Source: Spiroplasma endosymbiont of Polydrusus cervinus (GTDB taxonomy: Bacteria > Bacillota_I > Bacilli_A > Mycoplasmatales > Mycoplasmataceae). From it: a stretch of 64,000 bases of DNA. Below are positions 1 through 9,165 of the stretch, piece by piece. Every line of letters begins with the position of its first letter. Position 1 is the first letter of the stretch. The position numbers were made by a program, and so were the translations under genes. A model generated the notes under the pieces. It was not told the DNA's origin, did no database searches, and worked only from the letters and a program-made list of their open reading frames with translations. The stretch is from assembly GCF_964019755.1 (NCBI RefSeq), contig NZ_OZ026469.1, forward strand, positions 992,001-1,056,000, written 5' to 3'.

Positions 1-896
1 TTTGCTGTCATGACAACTTTTTGTTGTCCTGTTACTGGATCATATTCATAAATATTATAATCATCTGAACCAAAATACAATTTATTTTTGAAATCAATTC
101 CGCCCCCATGAATTTCACCGTCTGTTCTAATAACAACTTTTTGTTGTCCTGTTACTGGATCATATTCATAAACATTTTTATCTGTTGCACCAAAATAAAC
201 TTTATTATTGAAAACTACACCAGAAGTTTGGACAGCCCCCTCTGCTATAATAACGATTTTTTGTTTTCTTGTTACTGGATCATATTCATAAACATTTTTA
301 TCTGTTGCACCAAAATATAACTTATTATTGAAAACTACACCAGAAAATCAAATTTCCCCCTCTGTTCTAATAACGATTTTTTGTTGTCCCGTTACTGGAT
401 CATACTCATAAACATTTTTATCTCCTGAACCAAAATATAACTTATTGTTTAAGCTTACACCAATGCCAAGAGATCTTATCCAATTACTTGCTGTCATGAC
501 AATTTTTTGTTGTTCTGTTACTGGATCATACTCATAAACATTATGATCATCTGAACCAAAATATAACTTATTATTGAAAACCACACCAGAAGATCAAATT
601 TCCCCCTCTGTTCTAATAACGATTTTTTGTTGTACCGTTACTGGATCATACTCATAAACATTATGATCACTCGAACCAAAATAAACTTTATTATTTAATA
701 TTATTCCAGCAGATCTAATTATTCAATTTGCTTTAATTACAACTTTTGTTTTAATTATATTTTAATTATTGCTTCTTTTTTGTCTTTTATTTATTTTTGA
801 TTTTGTTTCTTTTTGATAAGGACTGGCAGCAATTGTTGTTGGTATAGTAGTTCCACTAATTGTTAATATACTTAATATACTTAAAAGTTTTTTCAT
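1..896 (-). pseudogene. Secreted beta-propeller-repeat surface protein, N-terminal nonsense, cut by window edge
   Basis: The ATG at 896 follows an AAGGAAAC ribosome site that overlaps the end of the upstream gene. The first 44 codons give a signal peptide (MKKLLSILSILTISG, then PTTIAASPYQKE) almost identical to those at 12712, 32408 and 54632. A TAA at 762-764 then interrupts the frame. The same frame continues to the window edge as tandem ~40-aa units with consensus LYFGS-D-NVYEYDPVTGQQ (period 120-126 nt, at least six units). Such short aromatic beta units suggest a propeller-like ectodomain; this is inference. No lipobox cysteine is visible. The ectodomain cannot be exported from this start unless the TAA is bypassed. 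The C-terminus lies beyond the window. Confidence 0.75.
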
Positions 897-898
897 TT

Positions 899-1609
899 TT
901 ATTTGTTTCCTTCTTTTAATTTTAGTTCTATTTCTAAAATTTCTTTTTTTAAGCGTAAATTTTCATTTTCAAGGGTTAAGTCAGGTTTCTTTTCTTGTTG
1001 TGTTTGTATTTCTTTTGCTTTCAATGATTCTAATTCTCTTTTTAATTTTGCAATTTCTGATTTTTGTTTAGTAATATTTTCTTCGTAGTATTTTATTAAT
1101 TTATGTGTTGTTTTAGATGGTTTATCTATTTTATTTCATTTTGTTTTATTTTCACTTTTTCTTCATATTTCATAATATTCTATTTCTTGTTTATAAAGAA
1201 CAAATTTACTTTCATCTTCTTCTAATTCTTTTTCGCGGATTTGAATGCGATATTTGAGAAATGGAATTGCTCCGCTTTTATATTCGTCGTATCATTCTCA
1301 CGCTTGATCTCATCTTATTTGATTATATTCAAATCTTCTGGAATGTAAATTTCCAATACCATCAACTGGTTTTAATCATCGATATTTAGCGGTTGTTGGG
1401 ACACTACGACCAAACTTTTCTAACACTCACATGACATTATTTTTGTCATCATCATTTAATCTATCAATGCTTAGCGGAATATTGATGGATGAACCCCCCC
1501 CGAGTGCATCAATAATTGCAGCATGAATTTCTCGCAAATGTTCTTTATTTTGCATTCTGGCAACGCATTCTCAGTTGACTTCGCCACCTAATAATCGTCA
1601 TAATCCCAT
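899..1609 (-). CDS. Hypothetical 236-aa protein with C-terminal coiled coil
   Basis: ATG at 1609, TAA at 899-901; eight or more TGA codons read as Trp. The N-terminal two thirds are Trp/Arg-rich and globular, with a glycine run near residue 38. From about residue 160 the chain becomes a Lys/Glu-rich coiled coil. It lies downstream of the pilin-like and transmembrane conjugation-like genes, and its stop nearly overlaps the start of the surface protein at 896, so all are probably one transcript. I do not recognise the family. A cytoplasmic structural or DNA-processing role in the same element is possible but not shown. Confidence 0.8.
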
Positions 1610-1673
1610 GATTTATCAATCCTTTTAATTAGATTATACACATATTTATTGTTTTTGTCAGGTGTTTTTTAAA

Positions 1674-3326
1674 TTATGACTTTTTCTTTTCTGCTTTTTT
1701 GGTTGCTTGTTCTGTTCATTTTTTGTTTCTAGTATTTTGTTTTGTAATATGACTACCAATATTTTTATTAAATTTATCTTCTTTTTTATAAACTTTTTTA
1801 ACTGGTTTATTATGTTTTGCTTGTTGCTTATTTTGTGGATTAACAAAAACAAAACTATTATTTGGAATGTTTAATTTATTTTTGACTTTACTTACTTTAC
1901 CTAGTTTTTTATTTAAAGACTCAGTTTTTCAATCACTTAAATCTTTTGTATTTCTTTTGTTTTCTTGATTTCCTTTGCTAGTCAATTGTGGATTAAATCT
2001 TTTACCAATTGCTTTGAATGGTGTTGCAACTCCAATTCCAATTTGGCGGAAGAATCCTTTTGTTCCACCGCCGCGAGCAGCCCCCACTAGTTTACTTGTG
2101 GCAAGTGTTGTGACTCCAAGTCCGAAGCCTGCTAACCCGACAATCCCAGCACGCGAACTCATTCCCTCGGTAGCGTGTCAGAAATGGCGAAAGTCAAGTG
2201 GTTTTTCTTGGCGAGATTGACTGTTTGATGTTTCATTATCCCCTCAATCACCATCGCCATAACCCATCGCATTCATGGTTTTATCTGCCATACTAGTACC
2301 ACCCATTGCCATTGCTCGTTTGGCTCTTTTACTTTTGGCAAATCCGAATGCTTTTCCTGCCATTTTAGCAGCCCCCATTGCCATCATTCCACCAGCAACA
2401 GTTGATTTCATTGAACTCATACCTTCCCGAACACCAGCTGCTTCACCAATTAAGTTGGCAACAACATCCGAAAACGCCATTACTGCCAATCCGCCACCAC
2501 ACATCATCAGAATAACAAACAATGATTTTCCAATTCCCTCAATGCCTAATCCTGCTAAATTAGTGCTTAAAATTGTTTGAATTGTTGTCATAAAAATAAA
2601 ATATCCTGTTAAAGTGGCAGTTGATGCTAGAAATTTTGCAATTACCATATCTTTTCAAATAAATGCTCCTTTACCATTGTCAATAGTCATGGCAACCATT
2701 ACTCATGGTGAAATAATAAATAAGAAAAACAATTCGATTATTTTTTGTACCAAAACAATTCCAATCATAAACATTGCAAATAACATAAATCATACTCCAA
2801 AAACTTCGGCAATCATATTAAAATCACCAATATTATCAGGATAGGAATAATTGCTTGGTATATTATCGCCACCACCATCTCAATTGGCATTTCCAATATT
2901 GTATAGGTAATTGGCAATATTTCCGTTTTCACCCCCAAACCCCGATGTAATCATTTTGGCAATGTTGGCCATTGCAAAATTTGCCAAAAAGAAAAATATT
3001 GGAATGAAAAAAATAAAAACAAACGCTTTACTACCATTTTGTAAAGCAACAATAAATTTTGTTTTTGTTTCGGTAGCATCTTGAAACAAAATTTTAATCA
3101 TGGTAATTGTAAAAATTAAAGCAAATAAACAAACAGCACTAATTACAAAATATCAGAATGCCATTGGGATATTTTGAAAACTAAATTCTTGTTTTGATCC
3201 AAACATTAAATCACCAACCACACCGCCCGTTAAATAATTTAGGACGGTGTTAAATGATGCGATTAATTGCAATGGCCCTTGTACAAAAATTGATCATATT
3301 AATTTATACAGTGCATTAACTATCAT
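1674..3326 (-). CDS. Large multi-pass transmembrane protein, ICE/conjugation-like (Mbov_0396-like)
   Basis: 550 aa. ATG at 3326 follows GGAAGTGAT. Residues 1-300 contain about six hydrophobic segments. A Gly/Ala/Met-rich stretch follows (AVMAFSDVVANLIGEAAGVR, then repeated GGMMAMGAAKMAGKAFG), and the basic, Asn/Lys-rich tail is probably cytoplasmic. This layout (VirB6/TrbL-like membrane block, small-residue region, basic tail), directly downstream of a pilin-like gene, matches the transmembrane protein of mycoplasma integrative conjugative elements. The family call is from memory of that layout, not from a search. A filamentous-phage assembly protein is the main alternative. Confidence 0.6.
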
Positions 3327-3357
3327 TTTTTATCACTTCCTTTCATTTTTATATAAA

Positions 3358-3648
3358 CTATCCGCCAATCGCGGGATTATATCCTTTATAAGCTTGCAGA
3401 AAAACATTAATTATGGCAATTACTACCAAAGAAGCAATAATTCTGACAATTGGTCATTTTAAAGCACCTAGATCATTTGCTCGCGCCTCTGGATTATCGG
3501 CATTTCGCATTATTGAAATTAAAATAATAATTAATTTTCAACCTGCAAATATAACTTGCAATGTTAGAATAACTCCCAAAACAATATTAGTTCACATTAT
3601 GGCAACATCAATTATTCCGCTAAAATCTGCTGTGTTGTTTGCTTTCAC
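3358..3648 (-). CDS. Small two-helix membrane protein, pilin-like (Mbov_0395/VirB2-like)
   Basis: 96 aa starting at GTG 3648, eight bases after a strong AGGAGG. The ATG one base upstream gives a frame that stops quickly, so GTG is the start. Two hydrophobic helices (NIVLGVILTLQVIFAGW and RIIASLVVIAIINVFLQAY) are separated by a short charged loop. This is the topology of VirB2-type conjugative pilins and also of filamentous-phage coat proteins. It ends 32 bases before the large transmembrane gene, the pilin-then-membrane-protein order of mycoplasma ICEs. Which of the two it is cannot be settled here. Confidence 0.6.
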
Positions 3649-3665
3649 ATTTTCGTCCTCCTTTG

Positions 3666-3785
3666 TTATTTTAAAAATTTTCTTTTGTTAAATTTATTAA
3701 TTTTTTTATAAAAATTATTTTTCTTCTTTTGATAATATTGTTGTTGATTATTAAAGTAATTTTTAATATTGTTTTTCTTAGCCAT
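3666..3785 (-). CDS. Very small basic protein (39 aa)
   Basis: ATG at 3785 is preceded by AAAGGAAAGAC. The product (MAKKNNIKNYFNNQ and onward) is made almost only of Lys, Asn, Gln, Tyr and Phe. It overlaps the end of the 63-aa membrane protein gene by eight bases and lies 17 bases before the pilin-like start, so it is probably co-translated. No family is recognised; a nucleic-acid-binding role would fit the charge only. Confidence 0.55.
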   Translation of the reverse strand: MAKKNNIKNYFNNQQQYYQKKKNNFYKKINKFNKRKFLK

Positions 3786-3969
3786 TTTTGTCTTTCCTTT
3801 CGAAAGGTAGAAAAAATAAACGCAATAATAAATCACCTAATATCAGATCACAATCAATTCCAAGGGAAATTAAAAACAAAATAGGGGAAATTACTAGCAA
3901 CAAAATTCCGATTATAATTGTCAAAGGATATAAAATCCATTTTCATCAAACTTTTCTCTTATTTTGCAT
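3778..3969 (-). CDS. Small single-pass membrane protein (63 aa)
   Basis: ATG at 3969 lies just after the methyltransferase stop and has AAAGGAAAAATTAAAG upstream. Two TGA codons near the N-terminus are read as Trp (KVWWKW). One long hydrophobic segment (ILYPLTIIIGILLLVISPIL) is followed by a second weaker one. Its last codons overlap the 39-aa gene. The compact overlapping arrangement is phage- or plasmid-like. Function unknown. Confidence 0.6.
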
Positions 3970-3971
3970 CT

Positions 3972-5231
3972 TTAATTTTTCCTTTCTATTTGAAACATTG
4001 CTGTAAAAATTCTTTCTAGCACATCCACAACAATACTATTGCCAGCTTGTTTATAAAGTTGGGTTTCTGAAACAACTTTGCTTGCTTTATCAAAGTCTTT
4101 ATTACTAAATCCCATTAATAATCAACATTCTTTTGGAGTTAATACTCGCAAAAAATATTCTTTTTCATTAATTAAAAAAGATAGTATTTTACTACTATCT
4201 TGTTGTTGTAATTTATGTTTATCAACGATGATTTTATTGATATTACTTGCTGCGATTGTTCCCATATAGTTATTTTCTGTTTTTCAAAACCGATTATATG
4301 AACCATTAACTAGTAAACCATCTTTTGCTCGTGGTAAAACAATAAAATTTCTATAATTTTTAATTGGAGTTGCAATTTTTGCTGATTTTGAATTTGTAGT
4401 TAATGTATCTAGATATGTATTTTCATTACTAGCATCATATACTCTACTTTCTTGTTGATAAGAATTAAAGTCTATTTCCATTTTGCCACGAGCATTAAAT
4501 TTTATATCATTGGGAATTGCAATAATTCCAGCGTTTCCTCATCGCATTTGTTTTGTTGTAATTGTATAAGCACATTGTTCAATAATTTTAAGTTTATTGT
4601 TTTCAATTGCTTTTTTCATTGATTCTTGTCTAATAAAATATTTTTCATTTACATTATTTTCTAAAATATCTTTTACCAAAAATTTTAAATTACAAGGTTG
4701 GGGATATTGAAATGTAAAATCTTGCTTTAATGTTGAAATCATAAACAATCTTTTCCGATTTTGGGGAACTCCATAATCTTTGGCATTCATTGTAAAATAT
4801 TGGTTATAATATCCTAATTCACCAAGTTGATTTTGAAGATTTTGAAATCCGACAAAAAACTTTTTATTTAATAAATTTGGTACATTTTCCATTAAAAGAT
4901 ATTTTGGTTTAGTTGGCATTGTTTTTATTAAATCAACAACCTTGTAAGCTAAACCACTTCGCTTGCCATTTAATCCTCGCCCATTATTATTGGCATTTGA
5001 TATGTCTTGGCATGGAAATGATCAAGTTATTAAATCAGCATACGGTAAAGTTTCTAGTTTAGTAATATCTCCTAAATTTTGTGTGTCATAATCATTAAAT
5101 ATTGCTCGATATGATTTTTCAGCGTATTTATCGTTATCACAAAATGCAATTACTTTGTGGTTAATTCCAATCTTTTCTAAAGCTTTTCTTTGACTTCCAA
5201 TCCCAGCAAATAATTCAATTATTTTAAGCAT
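3972..5231 (-). CDS. DNA (cytosine-5) methyltransferase
   Basis: 419 aa, start ATG at 5231. Motif I LFAGIGSQRKAL at residues 7-18 binds AdoMet. The catalytic PCQ of SFPCQDIS is at 73-75, ENV at 115-117 and QNRKR at 157-161. A C-terminal GNS...V motif (QAGNSIVVDVLERIF) closes the fold. TGA codons are needed for Trp before SFPCQ. No restriction endonuclease gene is adjacent; the neighbours are tiny overlapping frames and the conjugation-like genes. It therefore looks like an orphan, mobile-element methyltransferase that protects the element or mimics host modification. Target sequence cannot be read from the protein. Confidence 0.93.
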
Positions 5232-5373
5232 AACAAACCATCGTTCTTCTAATTTTTCTTTTATCTAAAATGATTCATGGATTGGGATGCCTATAAGAAC
5301 AAAAAAATAATATTTGGGTATTGTTTTCATTATAAATATGATGGACATATTTACACAACGGACAATTTATCAT
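5224..5373 (-). CDS. Small Cys/His-containing protein (49 aa) overlapping the methyltransferase
   Basis: ATG at 5373 after GAAAGAGGTGC. The product begins MINCPLCKYVHHIY, with C-x2-C and a His pair that could bind zinc, plus a later Cys. Its last eight bases overlap the methyltransferase start (ATGCTTAA), implying translational coupling. No family recognised. Confidence 0.55.
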
Positions 5374-5390
5374 TTCTGCACCTCTTTCTA

Positions 5391-5420
5391 AAAAAACAAG
5401 ATATTAGTTATCTTGTTTTT
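5391..5420. terminator. Hairpin with A/T tails, bidirectional terminator candidate
   Basis: An 11-bp perfect stem (AAAAACAAGAT / ATCTTGTTTTT) around a seven-base loop lies between the small membrane gene and the 49-aa gene. U-tracts occur on both strands. It may attenuate transcription into the methyltransferase. Confidence 0.55.
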
Positions 5421-5712
5421 GTGTTATTTTTATTATTTTTGTTTTGTTTTTTATTTTCAATTAGTTCTCAAATACAAAATAACAAATCAAATATTATTTT
5501 TCCAATAAAAAGAATATCCACAACAACAAGGATAATGTATATAATTAAACGGAAAAAAGCAATCTGTATTCCTCATTCGTTATACTTAAAACTAGATGAT
5601 GGCCATATTTTAAAATAAAAAACAAAAATGTTGTTGTTATTGTTATCAATAAACTCGTTAAACAAATTTTAAAAATATCATTTTTTCCTCCTTTTTTAAA
5701 AAATTTTTTCAC
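5408..5712 (-). pseudogene. Two-helix membrane protein with frameshift in a T6 tract
   Basis: GTG at 5712 (ribosome site AAAGGAAT) opens a 55-aa frame (MKKFFKKGGKNDIF, then a hydrophobic helix) ending at 5545. One extra T in the six-T run (A6 on the plus strand, 5553-5558) would join it smoothly to a second open frame. That frame encodes another helix (RLIIYIILVVVDILFIG) and a Lys/Asn tail ending at 5408. The single-gene reading is inferred. Either the gene is broken, switched by slippage, or miscounted in the assembly. Confidence 0.5.
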
Positions 5713-5803
5713 ATTAAATTTATTCCTTTCTTTTAAAATTTATATATAATTTATTTAGATTTATATTTTAGTATTTTATTAAAATCAAATTAATGGGGTA
5801 AAA

Positions 5804-6227
5804 ATGAAAAAAAGTACTAAGCATTTGTTTGTTTGAATTTTATATTGTATTTTCATATTTTCGAGTTTTATTATTATTGCTGTGCCTTTGTTTTCTATCT
5901 TATTTTCTTTATTATTATTAATTTCAAATTTTTTAATTAAATTAGAAAATCAAAATTGATTATTATATACTATTTCAATAGGAATTCCATTTTTTTTCAA
6001 TATATTGTTGGTTTATAGTAAAGAGTAATTTTGGAATAATAATTGCTAATAAATTTTGAATATTAAATAATCATAAAATATTAACTATTAAACATTTAGA
6101 TATGTATATAGAATTAAAAAATAAAATAAAAAATCAATGTATAGAATATGAAATTAATATTGAAAATCATTATTTTTTAAATAAAATAGATAAAATTATA
6201 ACTAACTATTTAAATTTTTTGAAATAA
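5804..6227 (+). pseudogene. Small multi-pass membrane protein with frameshift in a T8 tract
   Basis: ATG at 5804 gives 74 aa (MKKSTKHLFVWILYCIFIFSS and on), three hydrophobic stretches, stopping at 6028. Deleting one T from the eight-T run at 5990-5997 would extend the frame to 6227. The extension adds a soluble tail with TGA as Trp and normal amino-acid composition. It is one of the few plus-strand genes in this region. Function unknown; state as 5804-6028 CDS or a longer broken gene is uncertain. Confidence 0.45.
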
Positions 6228-6232
6228 AGTAA

Positions 6233-6478
6233 TTACTTATCTTGTTTTATTTTTTTGTTGTCTATAAATTCTGAAATTTCACTCAAAGTAAATACTATAA
6301 ACAAACCAACAAAAGCAGAATTATAACAACAGAAACAAATATATATTGAAAAAATTAATAAGTTTTCACTTGAATATCATTCTCTACATAAAATTAAAAC
6401 TGTGGTCATTAAAACACACATTATAATTGATATGCAACTAAAAAATAATCTTAATTTATTAATTTTATATTTTTTCAC
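6233..6478 (-). CDS. Small membrane protein (81 aa)
   Basis: GTG at 6478 follows GAAAGGAATG. Two hydrophobic segments (LFFSCISIIMCVLMTTVLIL and a Cys-rich second one, IFSIYICFCC) are followed by an acidic/basic tail ending KQDK. TGA is used as Trp once. The context is a run of small envelope proteins next to a lipoprotein gene. Function unknown. Confidence 0.55.
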
Positions 6479-6495
6479 ATTAAATCATTCCTTTC

Positions 6496-7032
6496 TTAAT
6501 TGTTTTTAATTTCATCTAAAATAATTTTTGTATTTTTAAACTTTGTTTGAATTTTTTCTAAATCTTTCTGATCAAAATCACTATTTTTAATTTCGTTTAG
6601 TAAATTTAAAGCACTATTTAAGTTGTTAATTTGGTTTTCTAACAACTTAATTGCTTGTTGTTTTTGTTCCTCAGTAAATTTGTTTTCTTTTTGACATAGT
6701 AAAATTTGATATTCACAATTATTTAGTTCAGACATTTTAATAAATTTTTCTGCTTGTGTTTGTTTTAGTTCTGTTTGATAATCTGTTTCGTTTTCATAAT
6801 CATTTTTACTATTTTCAAATTCTTTAATTATTTCATCATATTCTTTGGTTTCTGCTGTAATTTCTTGTTTTAATTTTTCATAGTAAAAAACATCTTTTAT
6901 TATTGGTTTATTCGGTTTTGTTGGTGGTAAGTATGGTTTGTTGTTATTTGCAATATTACCACAACTAATCAAATTCACCGTGTTTGTATACGATAACAAA
7001 AATATTGATAACAAACTAATTATTTTTTTCAT
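6496..7032 (-). CDS. Lipoprotein with long helical/coiled-coil body
   Basis: 178 aa. The N-terminus MKKIISLLSIFLLSY ends in the lipobox LISC, so Cys24 should be lipidated and anchored outside the membrane. A Pro/Lys linker (PPTKPNKP) follows. The rest is a Glu/Lys/Gln-rich helical domain predicted by eye to form coiled coils. The start overlaps the end of the 155-aa gene by 17 bases. Surface-exposed, function unknown. Confidence 0.75.
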   Translation of the reverse strand: MKKIISLLSIFLLSYTNTVNLISCGNIANNNKPYLPPTKPNKPIIKDVFYYEKLKQEITAETKEYDEIIKEFENSKNDYENETDYQTELKQTQAEKFIKMSELNNCEYQILLCQKENKFTEEQKQQAIKLLENQINNLNSALNLLNEIKNSDFDQKDLEKIQTKFKNTKIILDEIKNN

Positions 7033-7483
7033 ATTTGTTGTATCCTAAATAAAAACCATTATCTCAATAATTGGGGTTATCAATATTTTCTAAATCTTCT
7101 AGTAATTGTTTTAATTGTTCTGATGTTAATTTTTGTTGTGTTGTTTTGTTATCATAATGATTGTTATATTCATTTAGTAAATCATTATTAGCATAATTTT
7201 TGCTTTGTAAATTAAACTGTTTTTCATTTTCTTGTTTTAATTTTTCAAAATATAAAATTAAATTTTTTCCCACAATATTACCATTTTTATTATTAACCCT
7301 ACTATGAACCATATAATTTTTATTTTCATCAATTTCTAAACTAAAATAATTTTGATAACTTGATAAACCTAAACAATTTTTATCTAAAACAACGCAATCT
7401 TTTTGTTTGTTTATTAAAATGTGTGTTTTATTATTTATTTCTTGTGAAATTATATTTTGGTTTAAATAAATTTTTTTTATCAT
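7016..7483 (-). CDS. Hypothetical 155-aa protein
   Basis: ATG at 7483. The frame passes one TGA (Trp) near the C-terminus and ends at TAG 7016-7018 inside the lipoprotein gene, so the two are translationally coupled. The N-terminal half is beta-rich with alternating hydrophobic residues; the C-terminal half is Glu/Gln/Asn-rich and helical. No signal peptide is seen and no family is recognised. Confidence 0.65.
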
Positions 7484-7498
7484 ATTTAATACCTCACT

Positions 7499-7747
7499 TT
7501 ATTTTTTACATTTTTGGCATTTATAGAATTTATTAAGCGTTAATCATTCTGAATTTAAAATAGCGAACTCTTGTTCACATCTAATACAGTCAATAATTAT
7601 ATTTCCATTTAATTTTGCTTTTGGTTTTGAATAATCTTTTTTATGATAATCACCTCGCTTTTTTGCTTTTAATTTTATTTTTCCTAAAATTAATATCCAA
7701 TAGTAGTTTAAAAATAAATAATTAATTAAACCATAGAACCGCTTCAT
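7499..7747 (-). CDS. Small zinc-ribbon protein with N-terminal hydrophobic helix
   Basis: 82 aa, ATG at 7747. A hydrophobic segment (LINYLFLNYYWILILG) precedes a basic linker. A C-x2-C...C-x2-C ribbon (DCIRCE and YKCQKCKK) forms the C-terminus once a TGA is read as Trp. It could be a membrane-tethered zinc ribbon. It belongs to a cluster of small Cys-pair proteins between 7.5 and 8.6 kb. Confidence 0.6.
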
Positions 7748-7759
7748 AACGAACTGGTT

Positions 7760-8083
7760 CTATATTTTTGTCTGGATCTTTTTTCAATTAATATCAGATA
7801 AATGATTTACCACTATATAACCAAATTTATCTTCAACATAATTTTCTATAATTTCATTTCACGATTTTTCTTGTAATTCTTTAAACTTTTTTATTAAATA
7901 TTCATCAATATCTTTTATATTATCTATCATTCCGCTTGATCAACAATATTCCGTTCAATATTGTTCTAAACTAAATTTATATCAAAAGTTTTCTTTTTCT
8001 TAATGATCGGTATTTTTTGAAATTAAATCCGTTATTTTATAATGATCTTTTATATTATCTGAATCTTTTATAACTAAATACAT
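7760..8083 (-). pseudogene. Hypothetical protein interrupted by one TAA
   Basis: ATG at 8083 overlaps the end of the upstream zinc-ribbon gene. After 27 codons a TAA (8000-8002) interrupts the frame. The same frame continues for 79 codons to TAG at 7760-7762, using TGA as Trp at least five times, so the downstream part was recently coding. The acidic/aromatic product has no recognised domain. An internal start after the stop is not obvious. Confidence 0.5.
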
Positions 8084-8394
8084 GTTTTATCCTTCTTACT
8101 AGGTAATCTGTCATATAATGAATTATCTTTTAAATTAATTATTCTTTCTCATCCACAAGTTCGACACTTATTGTCAAAAGGAAATTCTTCACCTCTACAA
8201 TTAATACAATATTTATATACTGTAAAATTTTCTTTATATAATTGTGTTTGTTGTAATTCATATTTATCACATACAAGAATTTCTCATTCTTTTTCTAAAT
8301 TTTTAATTTGTTTATCTTTTTCAACAAGTTCTTTTTTAAGTTTTTCATTTTCTTCTTTAATTTTATCAAATTTAATTGATTCTGTTATATTCAT
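8074..8394 (-). CDS. Coiled-coil plus zinc-ribbon protein (106 aa)
   Basis: ATG at 8394. Residues 1-50 are a Lys/Glu coiled coil. Residues 65-85 carry C-x2-C (CINC) and a second C-x2-C (CRTC), a probable zinc ribbon. It overlaps the next gene by ten bases, and its start overlaps the preceding frame's stop (TAATG). The small regulatory or nucleic-acid-binding architecture is inferred. Confidence 0.65.
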
Positions 8395-8630
8395 TATTTG
8401 AAACCCTCATTTCCAATATAATTATTTTTTGAAAAAAAATAATTATTACTGTATCATAAATCTTTACAATCGTCGTCTATTTTATAAAATATTAAGTTTA
8501 AAAAAATAAAATTTTAATATTCAGTATAATAAACATCTTCAAATCATTCTGTTTTTTCACGATGGTTAACTTTGTGAAACTGATTTGGTGTTCCACATTT
8601 TTTGCATTTAATAAAAGTATTTTCAGACAT
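8394..8630 (-). pseudogene. Small CxxC protein; frame continues past a TAA
   Basis: ATG at 8630 encodes 38 aa with one C-x2-C near the N-terminus (IKCKKCGTPNQFH), ending at TAA 8514-8516. The frame then stays open, with TGA as Trp, to another TAA that overlaps the next start. Either the real product is the 38-aa peptide (8514-8630) or the gene lost its C-terminal half to a nonsense change. Confidence 0.45.
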
Positions 8631-8671
8631 ACTTTTTCATCTCCTTTATTTTTTATTTATCAAAAATAAAA

Positions 8672-8702
8672 AACCAACTAATTTTAATAAATAGTTGGTT
8701 TA
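8672..8702 (-). terminator. Rho-independent terminator downstream of the 50-aa gene
   Basis: Minus-strand stem AACCAACTA / TAGTTGGTT with a 13-base A/T loop, followed by a T run. Confidence 0.7.
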
Positions 8703-8708
8703 ATTTTT

Positions 8709-8861
8709 TTATCTTATTTGATTTAAGATATTTTCAATATTGTTAACTTTGTCAATTAAAGCTTCCATAATTTGTTCTAAATTGCTTAAATTGTTTTCTG
8801 TTGTTGTTTTAATTTCGTTAATTAAATCACTAATTGTATTTTTGATATTATTTTCGAGCAT
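8709..8861 (-). CDS. Small coiled-coil protein (50 aa)
   Basis: ATG at 8861; the product MLENNIKNTISDLINEIKTT and on is a single amphipathic helix with heptad-like hydrophobics. It sits between the structured intergenic block and a terminator. The ribosome site upstream is GAGGAAAGG. Possibly an oligomerising small regulator; no family seen. Confidence 0.55.
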   Translation of the reverse strand: MLENNIKNTISDLINEIKTTTENNLSNLEQIMEALIDKVNNIENILNQIR

Positions 8862-8902
8862 ATATATTTTCCTTTCCTCATTTATTTTTTTGTTATATAA
8901 AA

Positions 8903-8936
8903 TAGAGAGTAAACAATTGTCTTACTCTCTCTCTTT
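8903..8936 (+). terminator. Hairpin AGAGAGTAA...TTACTCTCT with T-rich tail
   Basis: A stem of nine or more base pairs around ACAATTGTC, followed by CTCTTTTCTTTTT on the plus strand. Its orientation would stop plus-strand readthrough; no plus-strand gene is close upstream. Confidence 0.45.
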
Positions 8937-8939
8937 TCT

Positions 8940-9165
8940 TTTTGTTTATCATTAGTTATTTGTTAAATAACTTTATTGCTTTTTCTCATTTAGGTAGAGT
9001 TTCCCTTAGGCATTGGTTTGGTTAATCACTTGCGACTACTCTTCTGCCCCGTGTAGTAATAATTTAATTAGTTGATTAACCTTATCAGATATCCTCCCAC
9101 TTCGTTTATTTTTTAGTGTTCCAGCTTGACCACTTTGTGAAATTTCTTACATCTATATATATTTC
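8940..9165. other. Non-coding, GC-elevated, structured block
   Basis: No convincing frame. A nested inverted repeat at about 9021-9082 has outer arms GGTTAATCA / TGATTAACC and an inner ACTAC / GTAGT pair around CTTCTGCCCC. The tract is clearly richer in GC than its surroundings. Near the end lies AGTGTTCC, whose inverse GGAACACT occurs at about 9517 beyond the 100-aa gene. It could be a small RNA, a replication origin or a packaging site. Confidence 0.4.

Noticed and set aside
108-320. Plus-strand Cys-rich frame opposite the propeller gene
   Set aside because: It is the antisense shadow of the repeat protein; it has no ribosome site and its repeats follow the minus-strand codon period.
1-720. 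Regular ~120-bp repeats that might suggest a CRISPR array
   Set aside because: The repeats are translated 40-aa units with third-position variation and no spacers; they are an ectodomain repeat.
2275-2580. Plus-strand hydrophobic frame
   Set aside because: Antisense shadow of the large transmembrane gene, which has ribosome site, TGA usage and neighbours in its favour.
5277-5618. Plus-strand 113-aa frame
   Set aside because: Overlaps two minus-strand genes with ribosome sites and terminator; hydrophobicity is explained by the opposite strand.
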